Positions 1 to 7,649 of a DNA stretch of 15,339 nucleotides are shown here, one piece after another. The translations under genes were made by a program, and so were the position numbers. How positions within the stretch are numbered: position 1 is the stretch's first letter; each line of letters starts with the position of its first letter. The DNA is from Paracoccaceae bacterium (lineage in GTDB: Bacteria > Pseudomonadota > Alphaproteobacteria > Rhodobacterales > Rhodobacteraceae). The notes beneath the pieces are model-generated. The model worked only from the letters and a program-made list of their open reading frames with translations, was not told the origin of the DNA and did no database searches. The stretch is from contig JALORM010000049.1 in NCBI GenBank assembly GCA_025458985.1, forward strand, positions 1-15,339, given 5' to 3'.

Positions 1-3000
1 GACCACCTGCTGGCCCATCGCGTCGTAGCGGTAGGTGGCCTGCACCACGCCGTTGATCGAGAAGGCCTCCATCCGGCCCGCCGCGTCGTAGGCATAGCCA
101 TAGCCCCCGCCCGCGCGGTTGTCGTAGAGGACGTTGCCGGCGTCGTCGTGAAGGAAGGTGCGGGTGTGCCCCCCAGCCTCGGCGACCTGCGCCAGGCGGT
201 TGCTGGACGCAGGGTAGATGTAGGTGTCGGTCTGGATCGTGGCGGGGTCGAGGAAGGACCCCACAGGCGCGAAGACGACGGCGTAGAAGGGCACCGGGCC
301 CGAGGGCTGGTAGGTCGCCGGGCCGGTCGTGGGGTTGAGGAAGGCGAAGGCGTGGGACTGCAGGCGGCTCGCGCCGGTGCCCGTGCCGGTGGCCGTGCGC
401 TGGTCGCGCGCGGTCCAGGCGAAGACGGCGGAGGGGTCGAATTGCGCGGCCTCGGCGTCGGCATAGGCGCGGCCGAGCGTGCCGCCGGTGACGAAGGCGC
501 CCGCGGGGAGGGTGAGCCCCGCCATCGCGAAACGCCCCGCGCCGTCCGGCATCGCCGAGCCGACGGAGGTCAGCGCGTAGTCGCCCAAGGGCGCGGTGGA
601 GAGGGTCAGGTGCCGGTGCCTGATGGCGGCGGTCCAGGTGACGGTGACGGCGGCCTCGGTCCCGGCGGGCTTCGGGACCGTCCAGAGCTCGGCATTGTCG
701 GAGGCCGGGCCGTTCAGGCGGTGGAGCCGTGTCGCGGGAGCGCCATCGACGGTGACCGAGGCGATCTCGGCCGGCGATGTGCCGGCCCAGGCGACGTTGA
801 GAAGGACGTGGCGGCCGGCATAGGCCTCGCCCAGGGGCATCGTGGCCGTCTCGGAGGTGACGCCCGCGGCCGAGGCCGGAGGGACGTGCTGGGAGACGAC
901 GGCGGCGCCGGTGTCGCCGGACCCTTCGAGCGGCCCCTGCCGGGGGTAGGGCGCGGTCGGCACGGGGAAGGAGGCGTCCGAGTCGTAGCGCCCGACGCCC
1001 TTGGTGACACGGAGTTCGTCGGCATGGCCCTGGAGGCGGTAGTTGGGCCCTTCGTGATCGGCTCCGACGCGGAGCGAGCTGGTCATGGTGCCGACCGACC
1101 GGTTGGCCCAGCCGGTCGACTTCGCCTCCATCACGCCATTGACGAAAAGGCGCAGCACATCGCCGTTGCGCGAGACCGCGAAGTGGAACGGCTGCTGGTT
1201 GAGGTCGGTAGTGCCGAAGAGATAACTGTCGCCGGCTCCTCCGTAGACACCATCCGCCACGCGGAACGCCACGCGGTTCACCTCCCAGGAGCCCGTCCCT
1301 GCGGTCAGGTACACCGACCACGCCCCCGCGGCCCCGAACCAGTTGTTGCCGAGGATAGGAGCTTCCTTGATGTTGCTGTTGACCTTGGCGAAGCCTTCGA
1401 TCGTGAAGTCGCCTGTCCCGAAGTGCATCCCGCCCTGGACGCCGTAGTCGATGAACCCTCCCTCCTGGAGCTCGGCATTCACCGTCAGCCCGAGCGAGCC
1501 CGCCCGCGCGGCGGCCGCACGACGGTCTACCCAGGGAAGCGTCGGCGGGACGAAGGCCGGCGCCAGCGCCAGGGGGCTTTCATCGGCGAGACCGCTCTCG
1601 AACCCGGCAAGGTAGGACACGGAGCTCCAGTGCGGATCGCCCGACCCCCGCGGGTGCGGCGCCATGGGAACGCCGATCGCGGCATCGCTGTTGTAACGGC
1701 CGACACCTTTCGTGACGCGAAGTTCATCGAGGTACCCGCGCCACCGCCAGGCGGCCGCCAGGTTGCTGCCGCCGACGATGAAGTTCATGCCGTTGTTGCC
1801 GACCGACCTGGCCGCCCAGCCGGTGGTCTTGCTCTCCAGGCTTCCGTTCACGAACAGGCGCAATACGTCCCCGTTGCGCGAGACCGCAAAATGGAACCAC
1901 CCGCTCCCTGCATAGCCACCCTGGTTCGAAGTGCCGACGACGGCCGGGAACCCATCGACCAGGAAGGAGACCTTGGTCGAGGTGGCCGGGTTCAGTACGA
2001 CCGCCCAGGTACCTGTTCCGCCACCGTTGGTCCCGAGAATCGCATGGTAAGCCGTGGAGCCCGTGAAGGTCGACCTCGCGAAGCCCTCGATCGTGAAGTC
2101 GCCGGTCCCGAAATCCGACGCGGCCGTCGGACCATAGCTGACATAGCCACCGGTCTGCTGTTCGGCGTTGACGGCCAGTCCGAGGGAACCGAGACGAGCC
2201 GCCGCGGACCGCGCCTCCACCATCTGGGGAGCGATGGGGATGCTGGCCGGCATGATCCCCGAGGTGCTTTCGTCGCCGTAGTCGTTCTCGAATCCTGCGA
2301 GGAAGGTCACCGCGTTCCAGTGCGGATCGCCGCTGGCCGCGCCTGAGCCGCCGCTGCCAATCCCCGGTGCGGCAGCCAAGGTGCCCGTCGATCGGCTGGT
2401 GCGGTTCCCGACCGCGTCGTAGGTGAAGGCTTCTCCACCCCAAAGCCCGGCGGCGCGGGCCAGCCGCTGGTCGGGGGTGTAGCCGTAGGCCTCAGAGCTA
2501 TCGAGGTCGAGCGCGTCGGTGACGCCGGTCAGGTTGCCCCGGTTCGACCAGGTGTAGGTCATGTCCCGCAGCAGCGTGCCACCCAGATCGTCAAGCTGCC
2601 GCGTCAATCGGTAGGAGGAATCGTAGCTTTCGTTCAGGGTGCTGCCGTCACCGTAGGTCAGCGCCGCGAGTGGACCGTTGGGCAGGTAGGTTGCGCCGGA
2701 GACGATGGGAATCGGTGGATGGGGCAGTCCGGTGACCGGATCGACCTCACCGCTTTCGTAGGAGAGTCCAGTGATGCGCCCGTCCGCGTCATAGGCATAG
2801 GTGACGGCACCGCCCGAGGGGTATTCCAGCCGGGCAAGGCGACCCTCGCTGTCATGATCCATGCCGATGGCATAGGTCGCGAGGCCCACTGTCTGAGTCT
2901 TCGAGGCCGGCAGCCCATCGTCCGCACCGTGCGTGTAACTGGTCGAGCCGCTGCCATCAGTCACGGACACCAGCTTGCCGGCCGAGGGGGTCGCGTCTGT

Positions 3001-5700
3001 GCCGTAGGTGAAGACCTGGTCGAGGCTGCTGTCGGATGGGAAACGCTTTGCCGTCAGGCGGCCTCCGGCGTCGTATTCGTAGGTTGTGACGATCCCCCGG
3101 CCGTCGGTCATCGAGGTGACCAGACCCCGGGAGTCGTGGGTGTAGGTGATGGTTCCGCGATCGGCGCTGGTCTCGCTCACGATCTCGCCGAAGCCGTTGT
3201 AGACCATCGTGGTGTCGATCGAGCGGGGGTCGGTGTACCGGGTGACCTGCCCCGCGTCGTTCCGCTCCAGGAGCGTGGTCGATCCGTCCTCGTCCACCTC
3301 TTCGACGATGCGGTTCAGCGCATCGTGGAACTGGCGTCGGGCGAACCCGAAGGCGTCCGTGGACTCGATCAGGTTGTCCTCTGCATCGTAGGAAAAGCCG
3401 ACCACCTCGGCGCCGACCGACCGCATGAGGCGGCCCAGCTCGTCGAACTCGGCTGAAACAGAGAACTGCTGCGCCCCAGCCGCGTCGTGCTGCCGCGTCT
3501 GCGTGACATTGCCCATCGCGTCATGGCTGTACGAGACGTAGGTTCCGGAGGGGTTGGTCGCCCTGGTCAGGCGCCGTGCACCGTCGTACTGGAAGGTCCA
3601 GGTTTCGCCTGCGCTGTTGGTTGAGCTCGCAAGAAGGCCAGCTTCGTCGTAGTCGAAGCTCCATGTCGCAGGGGATGCAGAGGACGGACCGCGTGTGGCA
3701 CTCGTTGCCCGACCCTCGAAGTCGTAGGTGAACACCCATTCGATCCCGTCAGGCGCCGTCACGGCGGCAACCTGACCAAGTGTGCTGTAGGCTGTGTACT
3801 GGGTGGTCAGGCCGTTGGGGTCTGTAGTCGAGGCCAGCGTTCCATCCGCATTGTAGGTGAAGGTCGTCACGTCGAGAACCGACGTCGGATCGCCCGGGCC
3901 GTCCACGCTTGTCAGAACCTTGAGGCCCGAAGCCAAGGTCGTATAGCCGTAGGTCCAGGTGCGCGTCGCCCCAACGCTCGGGCTCACAGGCAGGATGTCG
4001 GTCTGGGTGTAGCTCGTTAGGAGGCCGTCAGGATCGTAGACGAAGGTCTCGCGGAGCGACTCCGTCTCCCTCGTCAGCGGCTTCTTGAAGGCCGGGTGCC
4101 AGGTGTAACTGGTCACCCGGGGATTGGGCCCATCGGCATCCTCGGTCCTCGTAAGCAGGAAGCCACGGCTGTCGCGGGTGAAGGTCGTGCGCGATCCGTT
4201 GCGTTCGATCTTCTCGCTGATCAGCGCGTTGGGGCCGTGCAGCAGGGATTCGGTCGTCGCGAGCGCGTTGTCGCTCTGGGTCCCTGCGACGGAAGTCATG
4301 CGCCGGTCGGCGCCGGTTCCGGAAAAGGTGTAGAGCGTTTCCCGGCCAAGGGGGTTTACGACGCGGATGCGCCCGTCCGCCAACCGCGAGAAGTCGTGCC
4401 GGTCTGCGCCACCGGCGCGCTGCGTCCGCTCCACCGGTCCGACCCAGCCGTCATAGGCATAGGTGACCGTCAGGTAGTCGAATTCCTGTCCGCTCGAATT
4501 GCGCCGCCCGTCGCGCACCGAAAAGAGCTTGGGCGGATAGGCCCGACGATCGACGTAGTAGTTGTAGACGAACTGTGTCTCCGACAGACCCGTCGCGACG
4601 TCGAGCGCCGTAACCCGGAGGATGACGGGCCGGTAAGGAACCCAGGTGTTCTGGGCATAGGTATAGGAAATCTCGACATCCGGCGCCAAGGTCACGCCGT
4701 CGAAATCGGTATCGATCCGGAAGCCTGATATCAGCGGTAGCGACAGGTTCGGCGTGGCGGCGGTCGTCCAGACCACCTCGGCGCGCTGCGAGCGGTTGTC
4801 TTCGAATGCCATCAGACGGCTGTCCGGCCCGCGCTCGAATGTCAGCGTGTATCCGTCCGGCCAGGCGATCCGCTCGAGATTGAAGTATCCTGCGGCGTCC
4901 TCCGAGAAGTACTTCCGCGCGCCTGACCCATCCTGAACCACAAGCTGGCTGCCTGCGGCTGCCATCGTGAAGGAATGGCCGAGCCGACTGGCCGCGAATG
5001 TCGTCTGGTCGAAGAACAGCGAGTACCCGGCACCGTCGCTGTACACGTACTTCCCGGCGTCGAGGCCCTGGTTCGAGCCACGCTGGATCAGGTCGTCGTA
5101 GCCGAACCGCCAGACCCCGCCGAGACCGTCCCGCACATCGTGCGCAAGGAAGCGCGAGATCAGCAGAGAATCCGAGTGGTAAAGTCGGCTGATCCTGAAG
5201 CGGCCGTCCTTGGGCGAAACCCAGTCCACCGACCGCTCGACCTTCTCGCGATCGGGGATCGAGGTCGGATTGCCGATCCCCTTGTTCACCACCACACCGT
5301 CGGAGCCGCTGCTGGACTCGCTCGCCTCGCACCGGTTCGTCGGACAGGGGATGTGCTCCGACGGGCAGAAGTCGGCGTTGAACGTCGAGACGACCTGCCC
5401 CTGCGCGTTCCGGACCCGGCAGATCTGCCTGATGTCTACCGTGAAGTTGTAGCTGTCGACACAGCGGCGCGTGTAGGGCCCGGTGAAGTCCATCCGGGAG
5501 AACGCTGTGCGCCCATTGTAGTACAGGCCAGCGATCACGCCGAAATCCATGTACTGGCACAGGCCGATATCGGTCGGCTGCTCGAACTGGAGGTTGTTGG
5601 TGACCCAGACGGAGGATTGGGTATCTGCACTTGCCGACGGCGCGAACAGCCAGACCAGAAGCGCGGCCGCAACACGCGATGCCAAAGCAAACCTGAACAC
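1..5700 (-). CDS. Secreted giant Rhs/YD-repeat protein with tandem LamG domains (C-terminus beyond window)
   Basis: An uninterrupted minus-strand frame of 1900 codons runs off position 1. The GTG start at 5700 is chosen because a GAGGG ribosome-binding site lies 9 nt upstream (5710-5714) and the start opens directly into a Sec signal peptide: short basic N-terminus, Ala/Val/Leu core, and an ASA cleavage motif after residue 25. A TTG at 5718 is the alternative; a stop at 5767-5769 closes the frame upstream. Residues 26-135 form a region with six cysteines (48, 80, 94, 112, 119, 124). Around 140-225 a GNP...REKVERSVDW stretch resembles the domain that precedes Rhs repeats (DUF6531-like). YD repeats (for example NPLGRETLYTF near 449, FTYDAVGNRTS near 1093) fill about 440-1100. 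Two LamG-like domains occupy 1124-1339 and 1354-1575, an unassigned beta-rich segment about 1590-1815, and YD repeats resume at 1827. The Rhs core and any C-terminal effector would lie outside. The family forms secreted or surface beta-cage proteins; the cargo or function is not visible here. Confidence 0.9.
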   Translation of the reverse strand, partial: MFRFALASRVAAALLVWLFAPSASADTQSSVWVTNNLQFEQPTDIGLCQYMDFGVIAGLYYNGRTAFSRMDFTGPYTRRCVDSYNFTVDIRQICRVRNAQGQVVSTFNADFCPSEHIPCPTNRCEASESSSGSDGVVVNKGIGNPTSIPDREKVERSVDWVSPKDGRFRISRLYHSDSLLISRFLAHDVRDGLGGVWRFGYDDLIQRGSNQGLDAGKYVYSDGAGYSLFFDQTTFAASRLGHSFTMAAAGSQLVVQDGSGARKYFSEDAAGYFNLERIAWPDGYTLTFERGPDSRLMAFEDNRSQRAEVVWTTAATPNLSLPLISGFRIDTDFDGVTLAPDVEISYTYAQNTWVPYRPVILRVTALDVATGLSETQFVYNYYVDRRAYPPKLFSVRDGRRNSSGQEFDYLTVTYAYDGWVGPVERTQRAGGADRHDFSRLADGRIRVVNPLGRETLYTFSGTGADRRMTSVAGTQSDNALATTESLLHGPNALISEKIERNGSRTTFTRDSRGFLLTRTEDADGPNPRVTSYTWHPAFKKPLTRETESLRETFVYDPDGLLTSYTQTDILPVSPSVGATRTWTYGYTTLASGLKVLTSVDGPGDPTSVLDVTTFTYNADGTLASTTDPNGLTTQYTAYSTLGQVAAVTAPDGIEWVFTYDFEGRATSATRGPSSASPATWSFDYDEAGLLASSTNSAGETWTFQYDGARRLTRATNPSGTYVSYSHDAMGNVTQTRQHDAAGAQQFSVSAEFDELGRLMRSVGAEVVGFSYDAEDNLIESTDAFGFARRQFHDALNRIVEEVDEDGSTTLLERNDAGQVTRYTDPRSIDTTMVYNGFGEIVSETSADRGTITYTHDSRGLVTSMTDGRGIVTTYEYDAGGRLTAKRFPSDSSLDQVFTYGTDATPSAGKLVSVTDGSGSTSYTHGADDGLPASKTQTVGLATYAIGMDHDSEGRLARLEYPSGGAVTYAYDADGRITGLSYESGEVDPVTGLPHPPIPIVSGATYLPNGPLAALTYGDGSTLNESYDSSYRLTRQLDDLGGTLLRDMTYTWSNRGNLTGVTDALDLDSSEAYGYTPDQRLARAAGLWGGEAFTYDAVGNRTSRSTGTLAAAPGIGSGGSGAASGDPHWNAVTFLAGFENDYGDESTSGIMPASIPIAPQMVEARSAAARLGSLGLAVNAEQQTGGYVSYGPTAASDFGTGDFTIEGFARSTFTGSTAYHAILGTNGGGTGTWAVVLNPATSTKVSFLVDGFPAVVGTSNQGGYAGSGWFHFAVSRNGDVLRLFVNGSLESKTTGWAARSVGNNGMNFIVGGSNLAAAWRWRGYLDELRVTKGVGRYNSDAAIGVPMAPHPRGSGDPHWSSVSYLAGFESGLADESPLALAPAFVPPTLPWVDRRAAAARAGSLGLTVNAELQEGGFIDYGVQGGMHFGTGDFTIEGFAKVNSNIKEAPILGNNWFGAAGAWSVYLTAGTGSWEVNRVAFRVADGVYGGAGDSYLFGTTDLNQQPFHFAVSRNGDVLRLFVNGVMEAKSTGWANRSVGTMTSSLRVGADHEGPNYRLQGHADELRVTKGVGRYDSDASFPVPTAPYPRQGPLEGSGDTGAAVVSQHVPPASAAGVTSETATMPLGEAYAGRHVLLNVAWAGTSPAEIASVTVDGAPATRLHRLNGPASDNAELWTVPKPAGTEAAVTVTWTAAIRHRHLTLSTAPLGDYALTSVGSAMPDGAGRFAMAGLTLPAGAFVTGGTLGRAYADAEAAQFDPSAVFAWTARDQRTATGTGTGASRLQSHAFAFLNPTTGPATYQPSGPVPFYAVVFAPVGSFLDPATIQTDTYIYPASSNRLAQVAEAGGHTRTFLHDDAGNVLYDNRAGGGYGYAYDAAGRMEAFSINGVVQATYRYDAMGQQVV
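976..1641 (-). repeat. LamG-like domain, copy 2 of tandem duplication
   Basis: This encodes residues 1354-1575 of the same protein. It starts with GDPHWSSVSYLAGFES and carries the same order of landmarks as copy 1: FGTGDFTIEGF, FHFAVSRNGDVLRLFVNG, DELRVTKGVGRYDSD. A Pro/Gly-containing linker (APHPRGSGDPHW) joins it to copy 1. A second beta-rich segment without a recognised name follows it. Confidence 0.8.
1684..2331 (-). repeat. LamG-like domain, copy 1 of tandem duplication
   Basis: This encodes residues 1124-1339 of the YD-repeat protein. It opens with GDPHWNAVTFLAGFEN and contains FGTGDFTIEGF, FHFAVSRNGDVLRLFVNG and DELRVTKGVGRYNSD, typical of concanavalin-like LamG domains such as those in phage tail and adhesion proteins. 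The same landmarks recur in copy 2 with a period of 690 bp (230 residues). Conserved stretches are also nearly identical at DNA level, for example the roughly 35-bp block around 2080-2115 against 1389-1423. Other parts have diverged, so this is an established duplication rather than an assembly artefact. Confidence 0.8.
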
Positions 5701-5741
5701 CGATACCGTCCCTCGCAAGACAACAAGGCTCTTTTTTCGAA

Positions 5742-5770
5742 AGCGTGAGTTCTGTTCGTTCTCCCGTCAA
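5742..5770 (-). promoter_or_regulatory. Possible promoter of the YD-repeat gene
   Basis: On the minus strand a TTGACG (5770-5765) matches a sigma-70 -35 box. The hexamer 17 nt further on, CACGCT (5747-5742), is a poor -10 match. It sits about 40 nt upstream of the GTG start and of the GAGGG ribosome-binding site. It is offered only because an independent promoter is plausible across the 289-bp gap from gspE. Confidence 0.25.
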
Positions 5771-5817
5771 GCGATTCTGAAGTCGGGCGTTCAACCCAGG
5801 GAAATGTCAGAGGTGCT

Positions 5818-5903
5818 GGCCCACGGGCTGCAGGAGAATCCTGGGCTCTGGTCGCAGGAGCGGCCGGTGAGCTGAGGCAGAATCAGCGATCGTCCCGTGG
5901 GCC
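5818..5903 (-). other. Inverted-repeat element that could fold as a multibranched RNA, between gspE and the YD-repeat gene
   Basis: A perfect 10-bp inverted repeat, GGCCCACGGG (5818-5827) and CCCGTGGGCC (5894-5903), encloses three smaller hairpins: CAGGA-GAA-TCCTG (5831-5843), GCTC/GAGC with an inner TG/CA pairing (5845-5861), and GCTGA-7nt-TCAGC (5871-5887). The arrangement could fold into a four-helix junction on either strand. It is not a tRNA: the loops and spacing do not fit. There is no T-tract, so it is not a standard terminator. It lies after the gspE stop and 118-203 nt before the YD-repeat start. Short hairpins are common in GC-rich DNA, so its significance is uncertain. The rest of the 5701-5989 gap shows no convincing gene. 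Confidence 0.3.
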
Positions 5904-5937
5904 GGTCACTCCGCAGAACGCAGGCCGGCGTCGGCGG

Positions 5938-5957
5938 TCGGCCGATTGTACGGCCGA
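5938..5957 (-). terminator. Small hairpin downstream of gspE
   Basis: TCGGCCG (5938-5944) and CGGCCGA (5951-5957) form a perfect 7-bp stem with a 6-nt loop, 32 nt past the gspE stop codon. No U-tract follows on the minus strand, so if it ends or protects the gspE transcript it is not a canonical intrinsic terminator. Confidence 0.25.
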
Positions 5958-5989
5958 AACGACTGTCCGGGATCACGGAACTCCAAACT

Positions 5990-7558
5990 TCACTGCCGTA
6001 AGTCGAAGGCGTCGATTGCGCCAAGCGCCTCTTCCACGTCGGCCGGATGGACGAGCCCGCGGGCGGCAAGGTCGCGGCCCGCCATAGCCATCGGCACGAA
6101 GCCCGCCTCAGCGGCGGATGCGGACAGGGGCGAGGATCCGGCGGTTCCGTGGATACTTGCGGCAACCTCCGGGGTCGCCCGCAGAAGCTCCGACACCACA
6201 ATCCGGCCTTTGCGCCCACTGCCGACGCACGCGGCGCAGCCCTGCCCCGCGCAGGCCGTGCAAAGCCTGCGCACCAACCGCTGAGAGAGCACACCCCGCA
6301 ACGTGGCGGCCAGAAGGTAGCGCGGTACGCCAAGGTCGATCAGTCTGTCGACCAGTGCTGCCCGCACTGCAATCTCGGCCGTCTCCTCGTCCCGGATCTC
6401 GCCGACCATGACCACGTCGGGGTCCTGCCGCAGGATTGCGCGCAGCGCCCGGGCGAAGGTCAGGTCGATCGCGGGCTCGACCTGCACCTGATTGACGCCC
6501 TTCAGTTCGTACTCGATCGGGTCCTCGACAGTGACGATCTTGCGCGTCTCGGCGTCGATCCGGCTGAGGGCAGTGTAGAGCGTGGTCGTCTTGCCGCTGC
6601 CGGTCGGCCCGGCTACGAGGAACAGCCCGTTCGGCATCCGCAGGATACGCTCGACCTCGGCGGCTCGCGCCGACGGGAAGCCGAGCGCCTCCCAGTCGAG
6701 ACGCAGCGCGGCGCGGTCCAAGAGCCGCAGCACGACGCTTTCGCCATGCTGGGTCGGCAGGGTGGACAGGCGGATGTCGACGGTGCGGCCGCGCACGGCC
6801 ACGGCGGCGCGCCCGTCCTGCGGCCGGCGCTTTTCAGAGATGTTGAGGTTTGCCATGACCTTCAGCCGCGAGACCACCGCCGCGCGCTGCGCCTCGGCGA
6901 TGGCACCCTCGGTTCTCAGGCTTCCGTCGATGCGCAGGCGAATGCGCGCGCCGTGCGCCTCGGCCTCGATGTGGATGTCCGACGCGCGGGCCTCGGCGGC
7001 CTGGGCGACGAGGTCGTTGACCAGCTTGATCACCGGCCCGTCGTTTGCCAGCGCCCTCAGCCGCTCGATGTCCGTCTCGGATGTGCCTGCGACTCCGGCC
7101 GCGGCCGCGGGCTTTGCAATGGCCGCCAGCGCCGCCTTGATCGTCGACGGCGCCGCGATCGCGGCCTGCACCGGCCGACCGAGATGGAACCCGATGCTCT
7201 GCACCGCGTCGGCACCGCGCGGATCGGCCGTGGCGACCCACAGCACCTCTTCGGTCTCGCGCGCCGGAACGGCCTCGACACGCGACAGGAAATCTGCCGG
7301 CAGGCCGGTCCGCACCAGCACTTCCTCATCGAGGTGTCCGGGCTCGGCGAAGGGCAAATCCAGATGCTCGGCCAGGGCGCGGAACAGCGGTTCCTCGGCG
7401 GCAAGGCCAAGCTCCAGGACCGTACGCTCCACGCTGGAGCCGGCGCGGGCGCTCCCCTCGGCGACCCGCGCGGCTTCCTGAGGGGTCAGCAGCTTGCGAC
7501 GCACCAGAAGGTCCAGAAAGGTCTGGGGCACCAGCGTGCCAAACGCGAACCCCGTCAT
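5990..7558 (-). CDS. gspE: T2SS traffic ATPase GspE, lacking the HIS-box segment
   Basis: This is the hexameric cytoplasmic ATPase that powers pseudopilus assembly, docking on GspL and GspF. It is 522 residues, in the normal range. Residues about 9-150 form the N-terminal domain. The catalytic part has arginine-rich DIRLSTLPTQHGE (261-273), Walker A GPTGSGKT (317-324), the Asp box VEDPIEY (344-350) and Walker B VVMVGEIRD (382-390). After EIAVRAAL the family normally has about 17 residues containing TGHLVLSTLHTN (the HIS box) before the arginine-leucine of the next helix. Here AAL (to residue 402) is followed at once by VDRLIDLG (403-410), an in-frame loss of about 51 bp at 6352/6353. The zinc element is compact, C433-x2-C436-x4-C441-x2-C444, without the usual long spacer. 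The ATG at 7558 is preceded by an in-frame TGA 9 nt upstream, and no clear ribosome-binding site is seen. It is transcribed divergently from gspL. The gene identity is certain; catalytic competence is doubtful. Confidence 0.95.
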   Translation of the reverse strand: MTGFAFGTLVPQTFLDLLVRRKLLTPQEAARVAEGSARAGSSVERTVLELGLAAEEPLFRALAEHLDLPFAEPGHLDEEVLVRTGLPADFLSRVEAVPARETEEVLWVATADPRGADAVQSIGFHLGRPVQAAIAAPSTIKAALAAIAKPAAAAGVAGTSETDIERLRALANDGPVIKLVNDLVAQAAEARASDIHIEAEAHGARIRLRIDGSLRTEGAIAEAQRAAVVSRLKVMANLNISEKRRPQDGRAAVAVRGRTVDIRLSTLPTQHGESVVLRLLDRAALRLDWEALGFPSARAAEVERILRMPNGLFLVAGPTGSGKTTTLYTALSRIDAETRKIVTVEDPIEYELKGVNQVQVEPAIDLTFARALRAILRQDPDVVMVGEIRDEETAEIAVRAALVDRLIDLGVPRYLLAATLRGVLSQRLVRRLCTACAGQGCAACVGSGRKGRIVVSELLRATPEVAASIHGTAGSSPLSASAAEAGFVPMAMAGRDLAARGLVHPADVEEALGAIDAFDLRQ

Positions 7559-7566
7559 GGATCGGT

Positions 7567-7581
7567 CATATCAAGCATATC
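7567..7581. promoter_or_regulatory. Direct repeat CATATC-AAG-CATATC in the gspE/gspL divergent gap
   Basis: The 91-bp gap 7559-7649 between divergent gspE and gspL is clearly more AT-rich than its surroundings. It must hold the promoters of both arms unless they lie inside the genes. A perfect hexamer repeat with a 9-nt period sits just upstream of the gspE start, and an interrupted palindrome CACA-GGT-TGTG follows at 7598-7608. No convincing -35/-10 pair was identified on either strand. A regulator-binding role is an inference. Confidence 0.3.
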
Positions 7582-7649
7582 CATGCTCGCCTAATACCAC
7601 AGGTTGTGTCATAGACTATCGCCGAGATTGAGCCGACACAGACGTAAGG

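Noticed and set aside
976..2331. Assembly duplication as the cause of the two LamG copies
   Set aside because: The copies keep only landmark motifs and some short DNA blocks; large parts differ in sequence and length, so they are diverged paralogous domains.
148..2346. Long plus-strand open frame (732 codons)
   Set aside because: It is the exact codon-for-codon antisense of the YD-repeat/LamG gene, rich in Arg/Gly/Val with no recognisable domain. Long antisense frames are expected in GC-rich coding DNA.
5818..5903. Possible tRNA in the gspE/YD-repeat gap
   Set aside because: The length and multi-stem folding suggest a cloverleaf, but the outer stem is 10 bp, one hairpin loop is 3 nt, and no T-loop consensus or CCA-type end is present.
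5791..6333. Minus-strand frame of 180 codons crossing the gspE end and the intergenic gap
   Set aside because: It mostly overlaps gspE in another frame and has no domain; no support for a separate gene in the gap.
6047..7594. Plus-strand open frame (515 codons) opposite gspE
   Set aside because: Shadow of gspE with Arg/Gly/His-rich sequence and no family resemblance.
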